From Streptomyces violaceorubidus (lineage in GTDB: Bacteria; Actinomycetota; Actinomycetes; Streptomycetales; Streptomycetaceae): a stretch of 64,000 nt of DNA. The stretch lies in contig NZ_JODM01000025.1 in the NCBI RefSeq assembly GCF_000717995.1, positions 200,277 to 264,276 of the forward strand, read 5' to 3'. The notes below the pieces were generated by a model. The model saw only the letters and a program-made list of their open reading frames with translations, did no database searches and was not told where the DNA came from. Below are positions 41,449-51,255 of this stretch, piece by piece (position 1 is the first letter of the stretch; the number at the start of each line of letters is the position of its first letter). The translations under genes and the position numbers were made by a program.

Positions 41449-42484
41449 CGGCCGCCTCCGCCCGAGCCCAGTGGCAGGCGACCTGGGACTCGTCGCCGCC
41501 GCGCAGGATCTCCAGGTCCCCGGTCCGGCAGGCGTCGGCTACGCCGGCCCGTTCGGCCTCACCGCCCGCCAGGACCGGGCAGCGGACGTGGAAGCGGCAG
41601 CCGCCGGGGATGTACGAGGGGTCCGGCGGCTCGCCGGTGAGCACGACCGGGGCGCCGGGCGCCTCGGGCAGCACGGACAGCAGTGCCTGGGTGTAGGGGT
41701 GCCGAGGTGCCGTCAGCACCTGCTCCACCGGCCCGGTCTCGACGATCCGGCCGAGGTACATCACCGCGACCCGGTCGGCGATGTTCCAGGCCAGGCCCAG
41801 ATCGTGGGTCACCACCAGCGCGGACAGGTCCAGCTCCGTGCGCAGCCGCAGCAGCAGCGCGAGGATCTCGCCGCGCACCGAGGCGTCGAGGGAGGCCACC
41901 GGTTCGTCGGCCACCAGCAGCTCGGGTCGCAGGACCAGCGCGCCCGCGATGACGACCCGCTGGCGCTGGCCCCCGGACAACTCGTGCGGGTAGCGCAGGA
42001 AGAACCGCTCCGGTGGTCGCAGCCCGGCACGCGACAGCGCCTCGGCGACCGCCGTCCGCTCGTCCCCGGCGTGGCCGTGGATGCGCAGGCCCTCGGCGAC
42101 GATGTCGTACACCGTGTGGCGCGGGTTCAGCGATCCGCTCGGATCCTGGAGGACCAGCTGGGCTCGTCTGCGGTACGCCTTGAGGGCCCGCGCGGAGTAC
42201 GTCAGGGGCGCGCCGTCGAAGGTGACGCGCCCCTCGGTCGGCCTGACCAGGCCGAGCAGCGCACGGGCGAGGGTCGTCTTGCCGCAGCCCGACTCGCCGA
42301 CCAGCGCCACGATCTCGCCCCGCCGGATGTCGAGGTCGACCCCGTCCACGGCTCGCGCGTCGGCCGCCCCGCGCCTGCCGGGAAAGGTGACGCGCAGCCC
42401 CTGGACACGCAGCAACGGGGGTGTGGCACCGGCGGTGTCACCGGGTGCGCCGGTGGGTGTGCCGCTGGACGCGGTGCTGGTCAT
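41420..42484 (-). CDS. Peptide ABC transporter ATP-binding protein (DppF/OppF type)
   Basis: 354 residues, the second ATPase of a five-gene peptide importer. Walker A GESGCGKTT (~residues 63-71), Q-loop VLQDPSGSLNPR, signature LSGGQRQR, Walker B LLVADEPVASLD and the switch His in VTHDL are all intact. The C-terminal oligopeptide-family extension carries a Cys-rich motif (GGCRFHVRCPV and DAC...VACHW), which binds an iron-sulfur cluster or stabilises some members. The start ATG overlaps the dppD-like stop (TCAT on the plus strand), so expression is coupled. It is the last gene of the operon. Confidence 0.9.
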   Translation of the reverse strand: MTSTASSGTPTGAPGDTAGATPPLLRVQGLRVTFPGRRGAADARAVDGVDLDIRRGEIVALVGESGCGKTTLARALLGLVRPTEGRVTFDGAPLTYSARALKAYRRRAQLVLQDPSGSLNPRHTVYDIVAEGLRIHGHAGDERTAVAEALSRAGLRPPERFFLRYPHELSGGQRQRVVIAGALVLRPELLVADEPVASLDASVRGEILALLLRLRTELDLSALVVTHDLGLAWNIADRVAVMYLGRIVETGPVEQVLTAPRHPYTQALLSVLPEAPGAPVVLTGEPPDPSYIPGGCRFHVRCPVLAGGEAERAGVADACRTGDLEILRGGDESQVACHWARAEAAVRASGPLPR

Positions 42485-43794
42485 GGGGCACTGCTCCTCA
42501 CTCCGTCGTCCTCCGCCGACGCGACCCCGCCGGGCTCGGTGTCGTTGCCGGGGGGCCGGGTGGTGCCGGTGGTGCCGGTGGTCTCGGTGGTGCCGCTGGT
42601 CTCGGTGGAGCCGGTGGTGCCGCTGGTCTCGGTGGTGCCGGGGGACCCGGTGGTGTCGGTGCTCCCGGTGGTGCCGGTGGTGCCGGTGGTGCGGGTTCCG
42701 GGGGGCTTCCCGCGTTCGGCGGGTCTCCCGCCCTCGTCGTGATTCCGGCGCCGGGGGACCGGGCCGTGGTCGTCGGCGGCCCCGTCCCGGTCAGGTGCCG
42801 CGTCCTCGGTGGGCGTCCCCTCGCCGCCCGGTGCTCCCGTGCCGTCCGTGCCCACGTGCACGCATGCCGCCCGGCGTCGCGTGCCCGCTTCCCGCAGGGG
42901 CTGGTCCTGGGTGGCACAGCGGTCCAGCGCGACCGGGCAGCGCGGATGGAACGCGCATCCGGACGGCACCGCCGCCGGGTCGGGCGGGTCGCCCGGCAGC
43001 CCGCGGGGTGCGAACCGCGAGGCAGGGTCCCCGATCGTCGGGAACGCCTCCGACAGCGCCCGGCCGTAGGGATGCCGGGCGTCCTCGTACACCTGCCGGG
43101 CCGGGCCCTCCTCGACCACCCGGCCCGCGTACATCACCGCCAGCCGGTCGCAGGTGTCGGCCAGCACCGCCAGGTCGTGGCTGATCATGATCAGGCCGAC
43201 GTCCTGCTCGCCCACCAGGCCCTCGATCAGCCGCAGGATCTGCGCCTGGATCATCACGTCGAGCGCCGTGGTCGGCTCGTCGGCGACGATCAGCCGCGGG
43301 TCGCACGCCAGCGCCATCGCGATCATCACCCGCTGCCGCTGCCCACCGGACAGCTCGTGCGGGTACGCACTCGCCCGCGCGGCCGGCAGACCGACCTGCT
43401 CCAGCAGCTCCCCGGCCCGCCTGCGCGCCCCGCCCGGCGTGGCCCTGCCGTGCAGCAGGATCGGCTCGGCGATCTGGTCGCCGATGCGGTGGACGGCGTT
43501 CAGGGAGTGCATCGCGCCCTGGAAGACGATCGAGGCGCCGGCCCAGCGGACGGCCCGTACCCGGCCCCACTTCATCGTGAGCACGTCCTCGCCGTCCAGC
43601 AGCACCTCCCCGCCCACCCGGGCACCGGGCGGCAGCAGCCGCAGCAGCGCCAGGGCCAGGGTGGACTTGCCGCAGCCGGACTCGCCCGCGACGCCGAGCT
43701 TCTCGCCGGCCTCCAGGCGCAGGTCGACCCCGCGCACGGCGGCCGCACCGCCCGGATACGTCACCTTCAGGTCCCGGACCTCGAGCAGACTCAA
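42481..43794 (-). CDS. Peptide ABC transporter ATP-binding protein (DppD/OppD type) with low-complexity tail
   Basis: 437 residues from TTG 43794, chosen because it overlaps the preceding permease stop as TTGA and begins MSLLEVRDLKVTYPGG, the normal start. Walker A GESGCGKST, signature LSGGQRQR, Walker B LIVADEPTTALD and H-loop ISHDL are intact. The Cys-containing C-terminal domain (SGCAFHPRCPVALDRCATQ) ends near residue 325. A further ~110 residues are low complexity, including ~50 residues made of Thr/Gly/Ser/Glu units such as TTGTTGSTDTTGS and TETSGTTETTG. Close relatives usually stop at ~330 residues. The tail is encoded by GGTGGTGCCG-like repeats at 42540-42720. Confidence 0.88.
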   Translation of the reverse strand: MSLLEVRDLKVTYPGGAAAVRGVDLRLEAGEKLGVAGESGCGKSTLALALLRLLPPGARVGGEVLLDGEDVLTMKWGRVRAVRWAGASIVFQGAMHSLNAVHRIGDQIAEPILLHGRATPGGARRRAGELLEQVGLPAARASAYPHELSGGQRQRVMIAMALACDPRLIVADEPTTALDVMIQAQILRLIEGLVGEQDVGLIMISHDLAVLADTCDRLAVMYAGRVVEEGPARQVYEDARHPYGRALSEAFPTIGDPASRFAPRGLPGDPPDPAAVPSGCAFHPRCPVALDRCATQDQPLREAGTRRRAACVHVGTDGTGAPGGEGTPTEDAAPDRDGAADDHGPVPRRRNHDEGGRPAERGKPPGTRTTGTTGTTGSTDTTGSPGTTETSGTTGSTETSGTTETTGTTGTTRPPGNDTEPGGVASAEDDGVRSSAP

Positions 43795-44753
43795 CGGGAC
43801 ACCCCCAGCCTGGGATTGAGAACGGCCTCCACCGCACGCCCGCACAGCGTGAACGCCAGCGCCACGACCGCGATCCCGATGCCCGGCGGCACCAGGTACC
43901 ACCAGTCGCCGGAACTCACCGAGCCCGCCTCCCGCGCATCCTGCAACAGCCCGCCCCAGGACACGACCGCCGGGTCCCCGAGCCCGAGGAAGGCCAGGGT
44001 CGCCTCGGACAGGATCGCGGAGGAGATGATCAGCGTCGTCTGCGCGAGGATCAGCGGCATGACGTTGGGCAGCACGTGCCGGGACATGATGTGCCAGTGC
44101 CCGCCCCCGAGCGCCTTCGCCCGCTCGATGTAGGGCCGCGACTCGACCGCCAGCGTCTGCGCCCGCACCAGGCGCGCCGTGGTGGGCCAGGTGGTCACGC
44201 CGATCGCGAGCACGATGGTGCCGAGCGACCGGGACAGCACCGTCGCCAGCACGATCGCCAGCACCAGCGTCGGCATCACCAGGAACCAGTCCGTGATCCG
44301 CATCATCACCGTGGCGTACCAGCCGCGGAAGTGCCCGGCCGTGATCCCGATGAGCGCGCCGATCAGCACCGACAGCACCGCCGCGAGCAGTCCGACCAGG
44401 AGCGAGACGCGCGAGCCCCAGATCAGCAGCCCCAGCAGATTCCGCCCGAACTGGTCGGTGCCCAGCGGGAACCGGCCGCTCGGGCTCTCCAGCGGCTGCC
44501 CGGGCGCGTCGGTCACACTGTCCACGTCCGACCCGACGGTCAGCGGCGCGGTCAGCGCCACGAGCACGAACAGCACCAGCGCCGCCAGCCCGAACACCCC
44601 CGCGCGGTGCGTGCGGTACTCCCTCCAGAAGCGGGCGACGGAGGCACGGCGCCGCCGTCGGGCGAGCGCGCGCGGACCCGGCGCACCGGACTTCACCGGT
44701 GGGCCGGGCTTCACCGGCGGACCGGACGCGGATTCGGTGGTTTCGGCGGTCAT
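43791..44753 (-). CDS. Peptide ABC transporter permease (DppC/OppC type)
   Basis: 320 residues. A cytoplasmic Pro/Arg-rich N-terminus precedes an OppC-type N-terminal helix (FGLAALVLFVLVALTAPL) and five more membrane segments. The region LGTDQFGRNLLGLLIWGSRVSL and the EAA-loop YIERAKALGGGHWHIMSRHVLPNVMP are characteristic. It forms the translocation pore with the DppB-like partner. The ATG overlaps the dppB-like stop by 4 bases. Confidence 0.92.
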   Translation of the reverse strand: MTAETTESASGPPVKPGPPVKSGAPGPRALARRRRRASVARFWREYRTHRAGVFGLAALVLFVLVALTAPLTVGSDVDSVTDAPGQPLESPSGRFPLGTDQFGRNLLGLLIWGSRVSLLVGLLAAVLSVLIGALIGITAGHFRGWYATVMMRITDWFLVMPTLVLAIVLATVLSRSLGTIVLAIGVTTWPTTARLVRAQTLAVESRPYIERAKALGGGHWHIMSRHVLPNVMPLILAQTTLIISSAILSEATLAFLGLGDPAVVSWGGLLQDAREAGSVSSGDWWYLVPPGIGIAVVALAFTLCGRAVEAVLNPRLGVSR

Positions 44754-45802
44754 CGGCCCACCCTCGGATCGAGCATCGGATACAACAGGTCGGCCAGGGT
44801 GTTCATCAGGATCACCGCGGCGGCGAAGACGAAGAACAGCCCCTGCACCAGCGGCAGATCGGGCACGCTCAGCGCCTGGTAGAAGAGTCCGCCGAGGCCC
44901 GGCCAGGAGAAGACCGTCTCGACGAGGATGACACCCGCCACGGTCCGCCCCAGATTGACGAAGACCAGCGTCACCGTCGGCAGCAGCGCGTTGGGCACGG
45001 CGTGCCGGCGCCGTACGAGGTCGTCCCTGAGCCCCTTGGCCCGCGCGGTGGTCAGATAGTCGCTGCCCATCTCGTCCAGCAGCGCCGACCGGGTGACCAG
45101 CAGCGTCTGCCCGTACTCCACCGCGACCAGCGTCACCACCGGCAGCACGAGATGGTGCGCCACGTCGAGCACCCGTGCGAGCCCCTCCTCGCGGCCCGAC
45201 TCCATGCCCCCGGTCGGGAACAGCCCCGGGATCGGGTCCACCCCCACCGACAGCACGATGATGAGCAGCAGCCCCAGCCAGAAGGACGGGATGGAGTACA
45301 GCGTCAGAGCCAGACCGGTGTTGAGCCGGTCGCCGAGACCCCCGTGCCGCCACGCCGAGCGGGTGCCGAGGAAGGCGCCCAGCGCGGTGTAGAGCACGAA
45401 GGCCGTGCCCGTGAGCAGCAGGGTGTTCGGCAGCGCCTCGGTGATCTTGTCGACGACGGGCGCGTGGAACTGGTACGACGTGCCCAGGTCCCCGCTCAGC
45501 GCCTTGAGGCAGTAGTCCGTGAACTGCTCCCACAGCGGCAGGTCGAGCCCGAACTCCTCCTTGTACACCGCGAGTTGTTCGGCCGAGACCGGGCGGCCTC
45601 CGGTCATGAACTTCACCGGATCGCCGGGGATCAGCCGGAAGAGGAAGAAACTCGTGACGAGGACGGCGAACAGGGAGACCACCGCGCCCGCCAGCTTCCC
45701 CGCCACGTACCGCGGATAGGCGCTGCGGGTGCGCCCCCGCGGCGCCTCGGACGGACGCTTCCCGATCGCGGAGACGCTCGCGGAGCCGGTCGCGCTACTC
45801 AC
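44750..45802 (-). CDS. Peptide ABC transporter permease (DppB/OppB type)
   Basis: 350 residues from GTG 45802. After a ~30-residue basic leader come six membrane segments (first GKLAGAVVSLFAVLVTSFFLFRLIPGDP, the family signature). The EAA-loop (YLTTARAKGLRDDLVRRRHAVPNALLP) and the terminal LADLLYPMLDPRV are typical. The start overlaps the end of the binding-protein gene by 8 bases. It imports di- or oligopeptides together with the flanking gene products. Confidence 0.92.
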   Translation of the reverse strand: MSSATGSASVSAIGKRPSEAPRGRTRSAYPRYVAGKLAGAVVSLFAVLVTSFFLFRLIPGDPVKFMTGGRPVSAEQLAVYKEEFGLDLPLWEQFTDYCLKALSGDLGTSYQFHAPVVDKITEALPNTLLLTGTAFVLYTALGAFLGTRSAWRHGGLGDRLNTGLALTLYSIPSFWLGLLLIIVLSVGVDPIPGLFPTGGMESGREEGLARVLDVAHHLVLPVVTLVAVEYGQTLLVTRSALLDEMGSDYLTTARAKGLRDDLVRRRHAVPNALLPTVTLVFVNLGRTVAGVILVETVFSWPGLGGLFYQALSVPDLPLVQGLFFVFAAAVILMNTLADLLYPMLDPRVGR

Positions 45803-47651
45803 GGTCGTCGGCCGACGCCCGGCGGCGGACGGCGAAGAGCACCCCGAGACCGACGAGGACGACGACGCCCGCCACGATCCCGATCACGGTGCCGGTCGAC
45901 GACGAACTCCCAGCGGATCCACCGGAGTCGGCGGGCACGGCCGACCACCAGCTCCAGTAGCCGTCCTGCCCGTAGATGTTGCCCGCGGCGGACGGCATCG
46001 TGGTGATCGACTTGATCTGGTCCGTGCGGTAGGCCTCGACCGCGTTCGGGTACGCCATGACGTTCATGTACCCGGTGTCGTAGAGCCGGGACTGCATCCG
46101 CTTGACGATCTCCGCCCGCTTGTCGGCGTCGTACTCGCCCAACTGCCGCGCGTACAGGCCGTCGTACTCCTTGTCGCAGATGAAGTTGTCGGTGGCCCCG
46201 GTGTCCTTCGGCGTCGCCGGGAGCGCCGCGCAGGTGTGGATCGAGAGCACGAAGTCGGGGTCGGGGTTGACGGACCAGCCGTCGAAGGCGAGGTCGTACT
46301 TGCCGGCCAGCCACGGATCGGTCACGTTGTCCAGGCAGTCGAGGGTGACGGAGATGCCCAGCTCGCCCCACCACTCCTGGAGGTACTTGCCGACCGCCTT
46401 GTCGTTCGGGTCGGTGGCGTGGCACAGGATCCGGTAGTCCAGCGGCTTGCCGTCCTTGCCGAGCCGCTTGCCGTCGGCGTTCGTCCGGTAGCCCGCCTCG
46501 TCGAGCAGCCGGGCGGCCTTCTGGGGATCGTGGGCCAGCTCCTGCCCGGCCGACGGCTCGAAGAAGTACGAGGAGAAGCGCGGCGGGATGTAGCCCGCCC
46601 CCTCGACCGCGTGGCCCTGGAACACCTTGTCGACGATCGCCTTGCGGTCCACCGCCATGAACAGCGCGTTGCGCACCCGCTGGTCCAGCAGCGAGGGGTC
46701 GCCGTCACCGAACTTCGTGCCGTCCTTCGCCCGCGCACCCGGGTTGGTGGCCAGGGCGTAGAAGCGGCGGCCGGGGGCGTCGTTGACCCGGATGTTCTCC
46801 TGGCCCTTGAGCGAGTCGGCCTGGGCCGGGGTCAGCGACGGCGACCCGGCGACGAACGACACCTCGCCCTTGCGCAGGGCGGCGACGGCGGCGTCCTGGT
46901 CCTTGTAGTACCGGAAGACCAGCTCGTCGAACTTCGGGGCGCCGCGCCAGAAGTCCTTGTTGGCCTTGAGCCGCACATAGCTGTCCGGCTTGTAGTCGGT
47001 GAGCACGAACGGGCCGTTGCCGACGACGGGGAAGTCCTTGTCGGTGTTGAACTTGGAGAAGTCGTCGACCTTCTCCCAGACGTGCTTGGGCACGATCGGC
47101 ACGTCCAGCGCGGTCATCGTGGCCTGCGGCTTCTTCAGCCGGATCACCAGCTGGGTGGGGCTGGGCGCGGTGACCTTCTCGAAGTTGCCGACGAAGCTGC
47201 CGTTGGCGGTGGCGGCGCCCGGGTCGGTCATCATCGTGTTGAACGTCCACGCCGCGTCCTCGGCGGTGGCCTGCTCGCCGTCCGACCACTTGGAGTCGGA
47301 ACGGATCGTGTACGTCCAGGTCAGCTTGTCCGGCGAGGACTTCCACTCGGTGGCGAGTCCCGGTATGACGTGGTTGTCCTTGGCGTCGTAGTTGGTCAGG
47401 TACTCGTACGTCAGCCGGTGGATGCTCGTACTGAGCAGCCGCACCGCCAGGAACGGGCTGAGCGAGTCGACGCTCTGCGCCACGGCGACGGTGAGCACCT
47501 TGTCACCCCCGTCGCCCTCCTTCGCCGAGACCGGGGGCGCGACCGCGCCCGACGCGAGGAGCAGCGCACCGGCGCCTGCTGCCGCGAGGAGACGGGCCCG
47601 CCACGGTCGGTGGGTGCTATGTCCGCTGCCGTGCTGATCGTGTCTGTTCAT
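45795..47651 (-). CDS. Peptide ABC transporter substrate-binding protein with C-terminal membrane anchor
   Basis: 618 residues from the ATG at 47651 (AGGTCAGG just upstream; an ATG 7 codons earlier has none). The signal peptide (RLLAAAGAGALLLASGAVAPPVSAKE) lacks a lipobox cysteine. The body is a solute-binding protein family 5 domain (~45-560, SVDSLSPFLAVRLLSTSIHRLTYEYL...). A Ser/Gly linker then leads to a C-terminal hydrophobic helix (VIGIVAGVVVLVGLGVLFAV) and RRRASADDRE. It is thus tethered by a C-terminal transmembrane segment instead of a lipid. It is the first gene of the five-gene operon and should capture peptides at the cell surface; specificity is unknown. Confidence 0.88.
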   Translation of the reverse strand: MNRHDQHGSGHSTHRPWRARLLAAAGAGALLLASGAVAPPVSAKEGDGGDKVLTVAVAQSVDSLSPFLAVRLLSTSIHRLTYEYLTNYDAKDNHVIPGLATEWKSSPDKLTWTYTIRSDSKWSDGEQATAEDAAWTFNTMMTDPGAATANGSFVGNFEKVTAPSPTQLVIRLKKPQATMTALDVPIVPKHVWEKVDDFSKFNTDKDFPVVGNGPFVLTDYKPDSYVRLKANKDFWRGAPKFDELVFRYYKDQDAAVAALRKGEVSFVAGSPSLTPAQADSLKGQENIRVNDAPGRRFYALATNPGARAKDGTKFGDGDPSLLDQRVRNALFMAVDRKAIVDKVFQGHAVEGAGYIPPRFSSYFFEPSAGQELAHDPQKAARLLDEAGYRTNADGKRLGKDGKPLDYRILCHATDPNDKAVGKYLQEWWGELGISVTLDCLDNVTDPWLAGKYDLAFDGWSVNPDPDFVLSIHTCAALPATPKDTGATDNFICDKEYDGLYARQLGEYDADKRAEIVKRMQSRLYDTGYMNVMAYPNAVEAYRTDQIKSITTMPSAAGNIYGQDGYWSWWSAVPADSGGSAGSSSSTGTVIGIVAGVVVLVGLGVLFAVRRRASADDRE

Positions 47652-47954
47652 GACTACCTGACCTCGCGTCATCGCACGCGCAGACGCCGGGCGTCCTGGC
47701 GTGAGGCGGGCTTGAACGGTGGTGAACGCGGAATGAAGTGTGTGTCTACCAGCGGCAGTCTGCGCGCGTCAACGGTATGTCAAACCCCATGTGGCCTGCG
47801 GAAACGGTGTGTTGACCCATCCGTCACCCTCATTGGCGCAGACCACTGGCGCTTGCCTGGTGAGAGCGTGGCGGCTGGGGCGGACGTTGTCCTTCGCACA
47901 CGCCCGAAGGCCCGCACCGTCGGGGACGGCGCGGGCCTTCGGGGGTGGGCGGAG
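47652..47954. other. Upstream region of the peptide transporter operon
   Basis: 303 bases between two minus-strand genes. No coding frame is credible. The first ~200 bases before the binding-protein start are less GC-rich than average (47720-47840) and should hold the operon promoter; no clear -35/-10 pair was picked. The distal part holds the terminator of the next gene. Confidence 0.5.
47903..47943 (-). terminator. 19-bp hairpin terminator of the MinD-like gene
   Basis: 47903-47921 pairs with 47925-47943 (one mismatch, 3-base loop), starting 12 bases beyond the minus-strand stop codon of the MinD-like ATPase gene. Confidence 0.8.
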
Positions 47955-50912
47955 CTACTGCTGGGGCGGGGGAGGAGGGGGATTCTGTCCCGGCTGCCCC
48001 GGCTGCCCCGGCTGCCCCGGCTGCCCCGGCTGCCCCGGCTGCCCCTGTTGTCCCTGCTGCCCCTGCGGGGGATATCCGTAGCCGGGCTGGGCGTAGGGCT
48101 GGCCGTAACCGGGCTGGGGATGCGGCGGCTGCTGACCCGGTCCGGGCTGCGGCGCGTACGGCTGCCCCGGCATCGGCGGCTGCGCGGGCATCTGCTGGCC
48201 CGGCATGGGCGGGGCGGCGACCGGCGGCGGGTTGCCGTCGGAGGTCCACAGGCCCTGCGCCTGCTGGTGGCGGACGAAGTCCTCGGCGACCATCGCCGCG
48301 AGGTTGAAGTACGCCTCCCGCACCTTCGGCCGCATCATGTCGAGGTCGACCTCGGCGCCGGCGGCCAGGTGCTCGTCGAACGGGACCACGACGACACCCC
48401 GGCACCGGGTCTGGAAGTGCCCCACGATGTCGTCGACCTTGATCATCTTGCCGGTCTCGCGGACCCCGGAGATGACCGTGATCGACCGGGAGACGAGGTC
48501 GGCGTACCCGTGCGCCGACAGCCAGTCCAGGGTCGTACTGGCGCTGCTCGCACCGTCCACGGACGGCGTCGAGATGATGATCAGCTGGTCGGCGAGGTCG
48601 AGCACACCGCGCATGGCGCTGTAGAGGAGACCGGTGCCCGAGTCGGTGAGGATGATCGGGTACTGCCGGCCGAGCACGTCGATCGCGCGCCGGTAGTCCT
48701 CGTCGTTGAAGGTCGTGGACACCGCCGGGTCGACGTCGTTGGCGATGATCTCCAGACCGGACGAGGTCTGCGAGGTGAACCGCCTGATGTCCATGTACGA
48801 GTTGAGGTACGGGATGGCCTGGACGAGGTCCCGGATGGTGGCCCCCGTCTCCCGGCGCACCCGGCGGCCGAGCGTACCGGCGTCCGGGTTGGCGTCGATC
48901 GCGAGGATCTTGTCCTGCCGCTCGGTGGCGAGCGTGGAGCCGAGCGCGGTGGTGGTGGTCGTCTTGCCGACACCGCCCTTGAGGCTGATCACCGCGATGC
49001 GGTAGCAGGACAGCACCGGCGTGCGGATCAGGTCCAGCTTCCGCTGCCGCTCGGCCTCCTCCTTCTTCCCGCCCAGCTTGAACCGTGACCCGCCGGCCGC
49101 CGGACGACTGCTCTTCGCCTTCTGCCGCTTGGTGTTGAGCAGCCGGTCGGACGACAGCTCCACGGCAGCCGTGTAACCGAGCGGCGCGGCCCCGGGGTTG
49201 GTGGGCTGCCGCTGGTCGTGCTGCATGGGCTGCGGCCAGGCGGCACCCAGCCGGGGATCGGCGGGCGGCTGCGGCTGCGGGTAGGGGTGCGGCTGCTGCG
49301 GGGCCTGCTGCTGGGGCGCCTGTTGCTGAGGGGGGAGGGGTTGGTACTCCGGCTGCGGCTGCGCCGGGTGCGCGGGCTGCTGCATCGGCTGAGGCGCTTG
49401 GGGCGCCTGGGGCGCTGCCTGCTGCGGAACTCCGGGATACGGCTGCTGCGCCGACGGCCCGTGCGGCGCCTGCGGGAAGCCGTATCCGGCGGGCTGGCCG
49501 GGGGAGGGGGGCTGGGGCTGCGCCTGGGGCTGAGGAGCCTGCGCACCGGGCTGCGGGAAGCCGTAACCGGTCTGGGGGGCGGGCGGCGGCGGGTTCCACG
49601 CCGCGGGCGCCGGCTGCGGAGCCTGCGGCTGGAAGGGCGGCTGCTGGGCCGGTACGCCCGGCTGCTCGGCGGACGCGGGCTGCGGTTGTAGGGGCCACTG
49701 GTGGGCGGGCGCGGGCGCGGCAGGCGGGTACGACGGAGGCAGCGGCGGCATTCCGTCCGGCGCCGGGGGCAGCGGCGCGTCCTGCGGCGCGGCGTCGGCG
49801 GGCACGGCGTCCTCGGGCTCGCCCCTCGCCGGGACACTGTCCTGGGGCTCGTCGGCAGCCTCGTCCGCGTCCTCGATGTCGTCCTCGTCCTCGTCCTCGT
49901 CCTCGGGATCGGGGTCGGGTACGGCGGTCAGGGCGACCGGCGCCGGCTCGGCGTCCCGAACCGGCCCTCCGTCGGAGACCTCCTCGGACCCGGAGTCAGC
50001 GTCGGAGTCGACGTCGACCTCGTCCTCGGTGTCGTCCGCGGCGGCCCGTTCGGCGATCTCACGCTTGAGGGCGAGGGCGGAGAAGCGCATGGTCGCGCCG
50101 CTCTCCAGGTCACCGTTGTCGAGATCGGCGATGTCGGGCTTGCTTTCGGGCTCGGGCTCGGGCTCGAGCGCGGGCTCTGGCTCTGGCTCTGTCTCAGCCA
50201 CGCCCTCGGGTTCCTCGGCGCCCGACGGAGCGGGAGCCTGGAGCTGGAACCCGCCGGCCGGGAACGTCGGCAGGGCCGTGGGCGACGCGAGATCCGCAAC
50301 GGGTGCCGGGTCGGCCTCGGGCTCCGGCTCGGGCGCCGGCGGCGCCGACTGCTGCGGCGGCGCGGACTGCGGCTCGAACCCGCTCCCCACCGGCAACCTG
50401 GGCACCCCGGCCGGCCCCCCGCTCGGCGGCGCGGGCGGCGTGAACGGCGCACCCGGCCCCGGCGGCGGAGGCGGCGTGAACGCGGCACCCGGAGCGGGCG
50501 CGGGAGGCGGAGGCGTGAAGGGAGCACCGGGGGCGGGAGCCGGAACGGCGGAAGGCCCGTTGGGCGTCGCGTGCGGCGGCGGGGTCAACCCCGGCAACGG
50601 CGGAACCGGACCCCGAGGAGCGGCCGGAGCGGGCGAAGCGGTCGGAGCAGGGGGAGCGGGCGAAGCGTTCGGAGCAGGTGGAGCAGGTGGAGCAGGCGGA
50701 GCAGCCGGAGTTGAGGGAGACGAGGAACCGGACGAACCGGCCCCCTCGCCCCCGCCCTCCCCACCGTCGCCGGACGCGTTCTGCGTGTACCAGGCGGGCG
50801 GCGCGTAGTCGATGGTGAACTCGCCGGTCGTCTCGACGGAGGACTCCGCGTCGGGTTGGTCATCGCCGGGTGTAGCCCAGCCCCCGCGGATCCCGTCCCG
50901 ATCGCTGCTCAC
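47955..50912 (-). CDS. Proline-rich MinD/ParA-like ATPase of the ESX (type VII)-associated kind
   Basis: 985 residues from GTG 50912 (GGAGGA 6 bases upstream). Residues ~1-600 are a disordered Pro/Ala/Gln- and acid-rich region ([19 protein letters not shown]-like tracts). Residues ~635-890 are a MinD/ParA ATPase with deviant Walker A KGGVGKTT at 645-652, [15 protein letters not shown], and [21 protein letters not shown]. The C-terminus is again Pro/Gly/Gln-rich, ending in about seven PGQ repeats. This layout matches EspI/MinD-like proteins encoded beside mycobacterial and streptomycete ESX loci, thought to regulate type VII secretion. No ESX core gene is present here, so its present role is uncertain. 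Confidence 0.82.
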   Translation of the reverse strand: MSSDRDGIRGGWATPGDDQPDAESSVETTGEFTIDYAPPAWYTQNASGDGGEGGGEGAGSSGSSSPSTPAAPPAPPAPPAPNASPAPPAPTASPAPAAPRGPVPPLPGLTPPPHATPNGPSAVPAPAPGAPFTPPPPAPAPGAAFTPPPPPGPGAPFTPPAPPSGGPAGVPRLPVGSGFEPQSAPPQQSAPPAPEPEPEADPAPVADLASPTALPTFPAGGFQLQAPAPSGAEEPEGVAETEPEPEPALEPEPEPESKPDIADLDNGDLESGATMRFSALALKREIAERAAADDTEDEVDVDSDADSGSEEVSDGGPVRDAEPAPVALTAVPDPDPEDEDEDEDDIEDADEAADEPQDSVPARGEPEDAVPADAAPQDAPLPPAPDGMPPLPPSYPPAAPAPAHQWPLQPQPASAEQPGVPAQQPPFQPQAPQPAPAAWNPPPPAPQTGYGFPQPGAQAPQPQAQPQPPSPGQPAGYGFPQAPHGPSAQQPYPGVPQQAAPQAPQAPQPMQQPAHPAQPQPEYQPLPPQQQAPQQQAPQQPHPYPQPQPPADPRLGAAWPQPMQHDQRQPTNPGAAPLGYTAAVELSSDRLLNTKRQKAKSSRPAAGGSRFKLGGKKEEAERQRKLDLIRTPVLSCYRIAVISLKGGVGKTTTTTALGSTLATERQDKILAIDANPDAGTLGRRVRRETGATIRDLVQAIPYLNSYMDIRRFTSQTSSGLEIIANDVDPAVSTTFNDEDYRRAIDVLGRQYPIILTDSGTGLLYSAMRGVLDLADQLIIISTPSVDGASSASTTLDWLSAHGYADLVSRSITVISGVRETGKMIKVDDIVGHFQTRCRGVVVVPFDEHLAAGAEVDLDMMRPKVREAYFNLAAMVAEDFVRHQQAQGLWTSDGNPPPVAAPPMPGQQMPAQPPMPGQPYAPQPGPGQQPPHPQPGYGQPYAQPGYGYPPQGQQGQQGQPGQPGQPGQPGQPGQPGQNPPPPPPQQ

Positions 50913-51255
50913 AGTTCCTCCTGGTGTGGTCGAGCACCCTCATGCCGTGCTGGGGCGACCCTTGCTTGTCATGTCGAAATGGTCCGAGGCCGTTCGAGGT
51001 CGTCCGATCCACCGGCTTTCCCCCTGAGACGCCGACGCCCCCTCCACAGGTTCTGGTGTCGCGCCCCACACCAGCCTAATCATCACGAGCCCCGCCCCGT
51101 CAGCCCCCGTCCCCGCACGGTGGACGACGGCGTCCGCCACCACCCACTCCTTTCGAGTGATCGTGTGCCCGGCACAGTTGGCGGTGATCTCCGTCTTCCG
51201 TCACAGGAATTCCTCGACAGCCGCAGGGACTCCGAGGAACAGGAAGAGGCCCCGA
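50913..51255. other. Divergent intergenic region between MinD-like gene and PQQ-propeller gene
   Basis: 343 bases between divergent starts. It presumably contains both promoters. I see no palindrome longer than 6 bp and no conserved small gene. In S. coelicolor-type genomes ESX genes lie between the MinD-like gene and rpsO; none is recognisable here. Confidence 0.5.
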
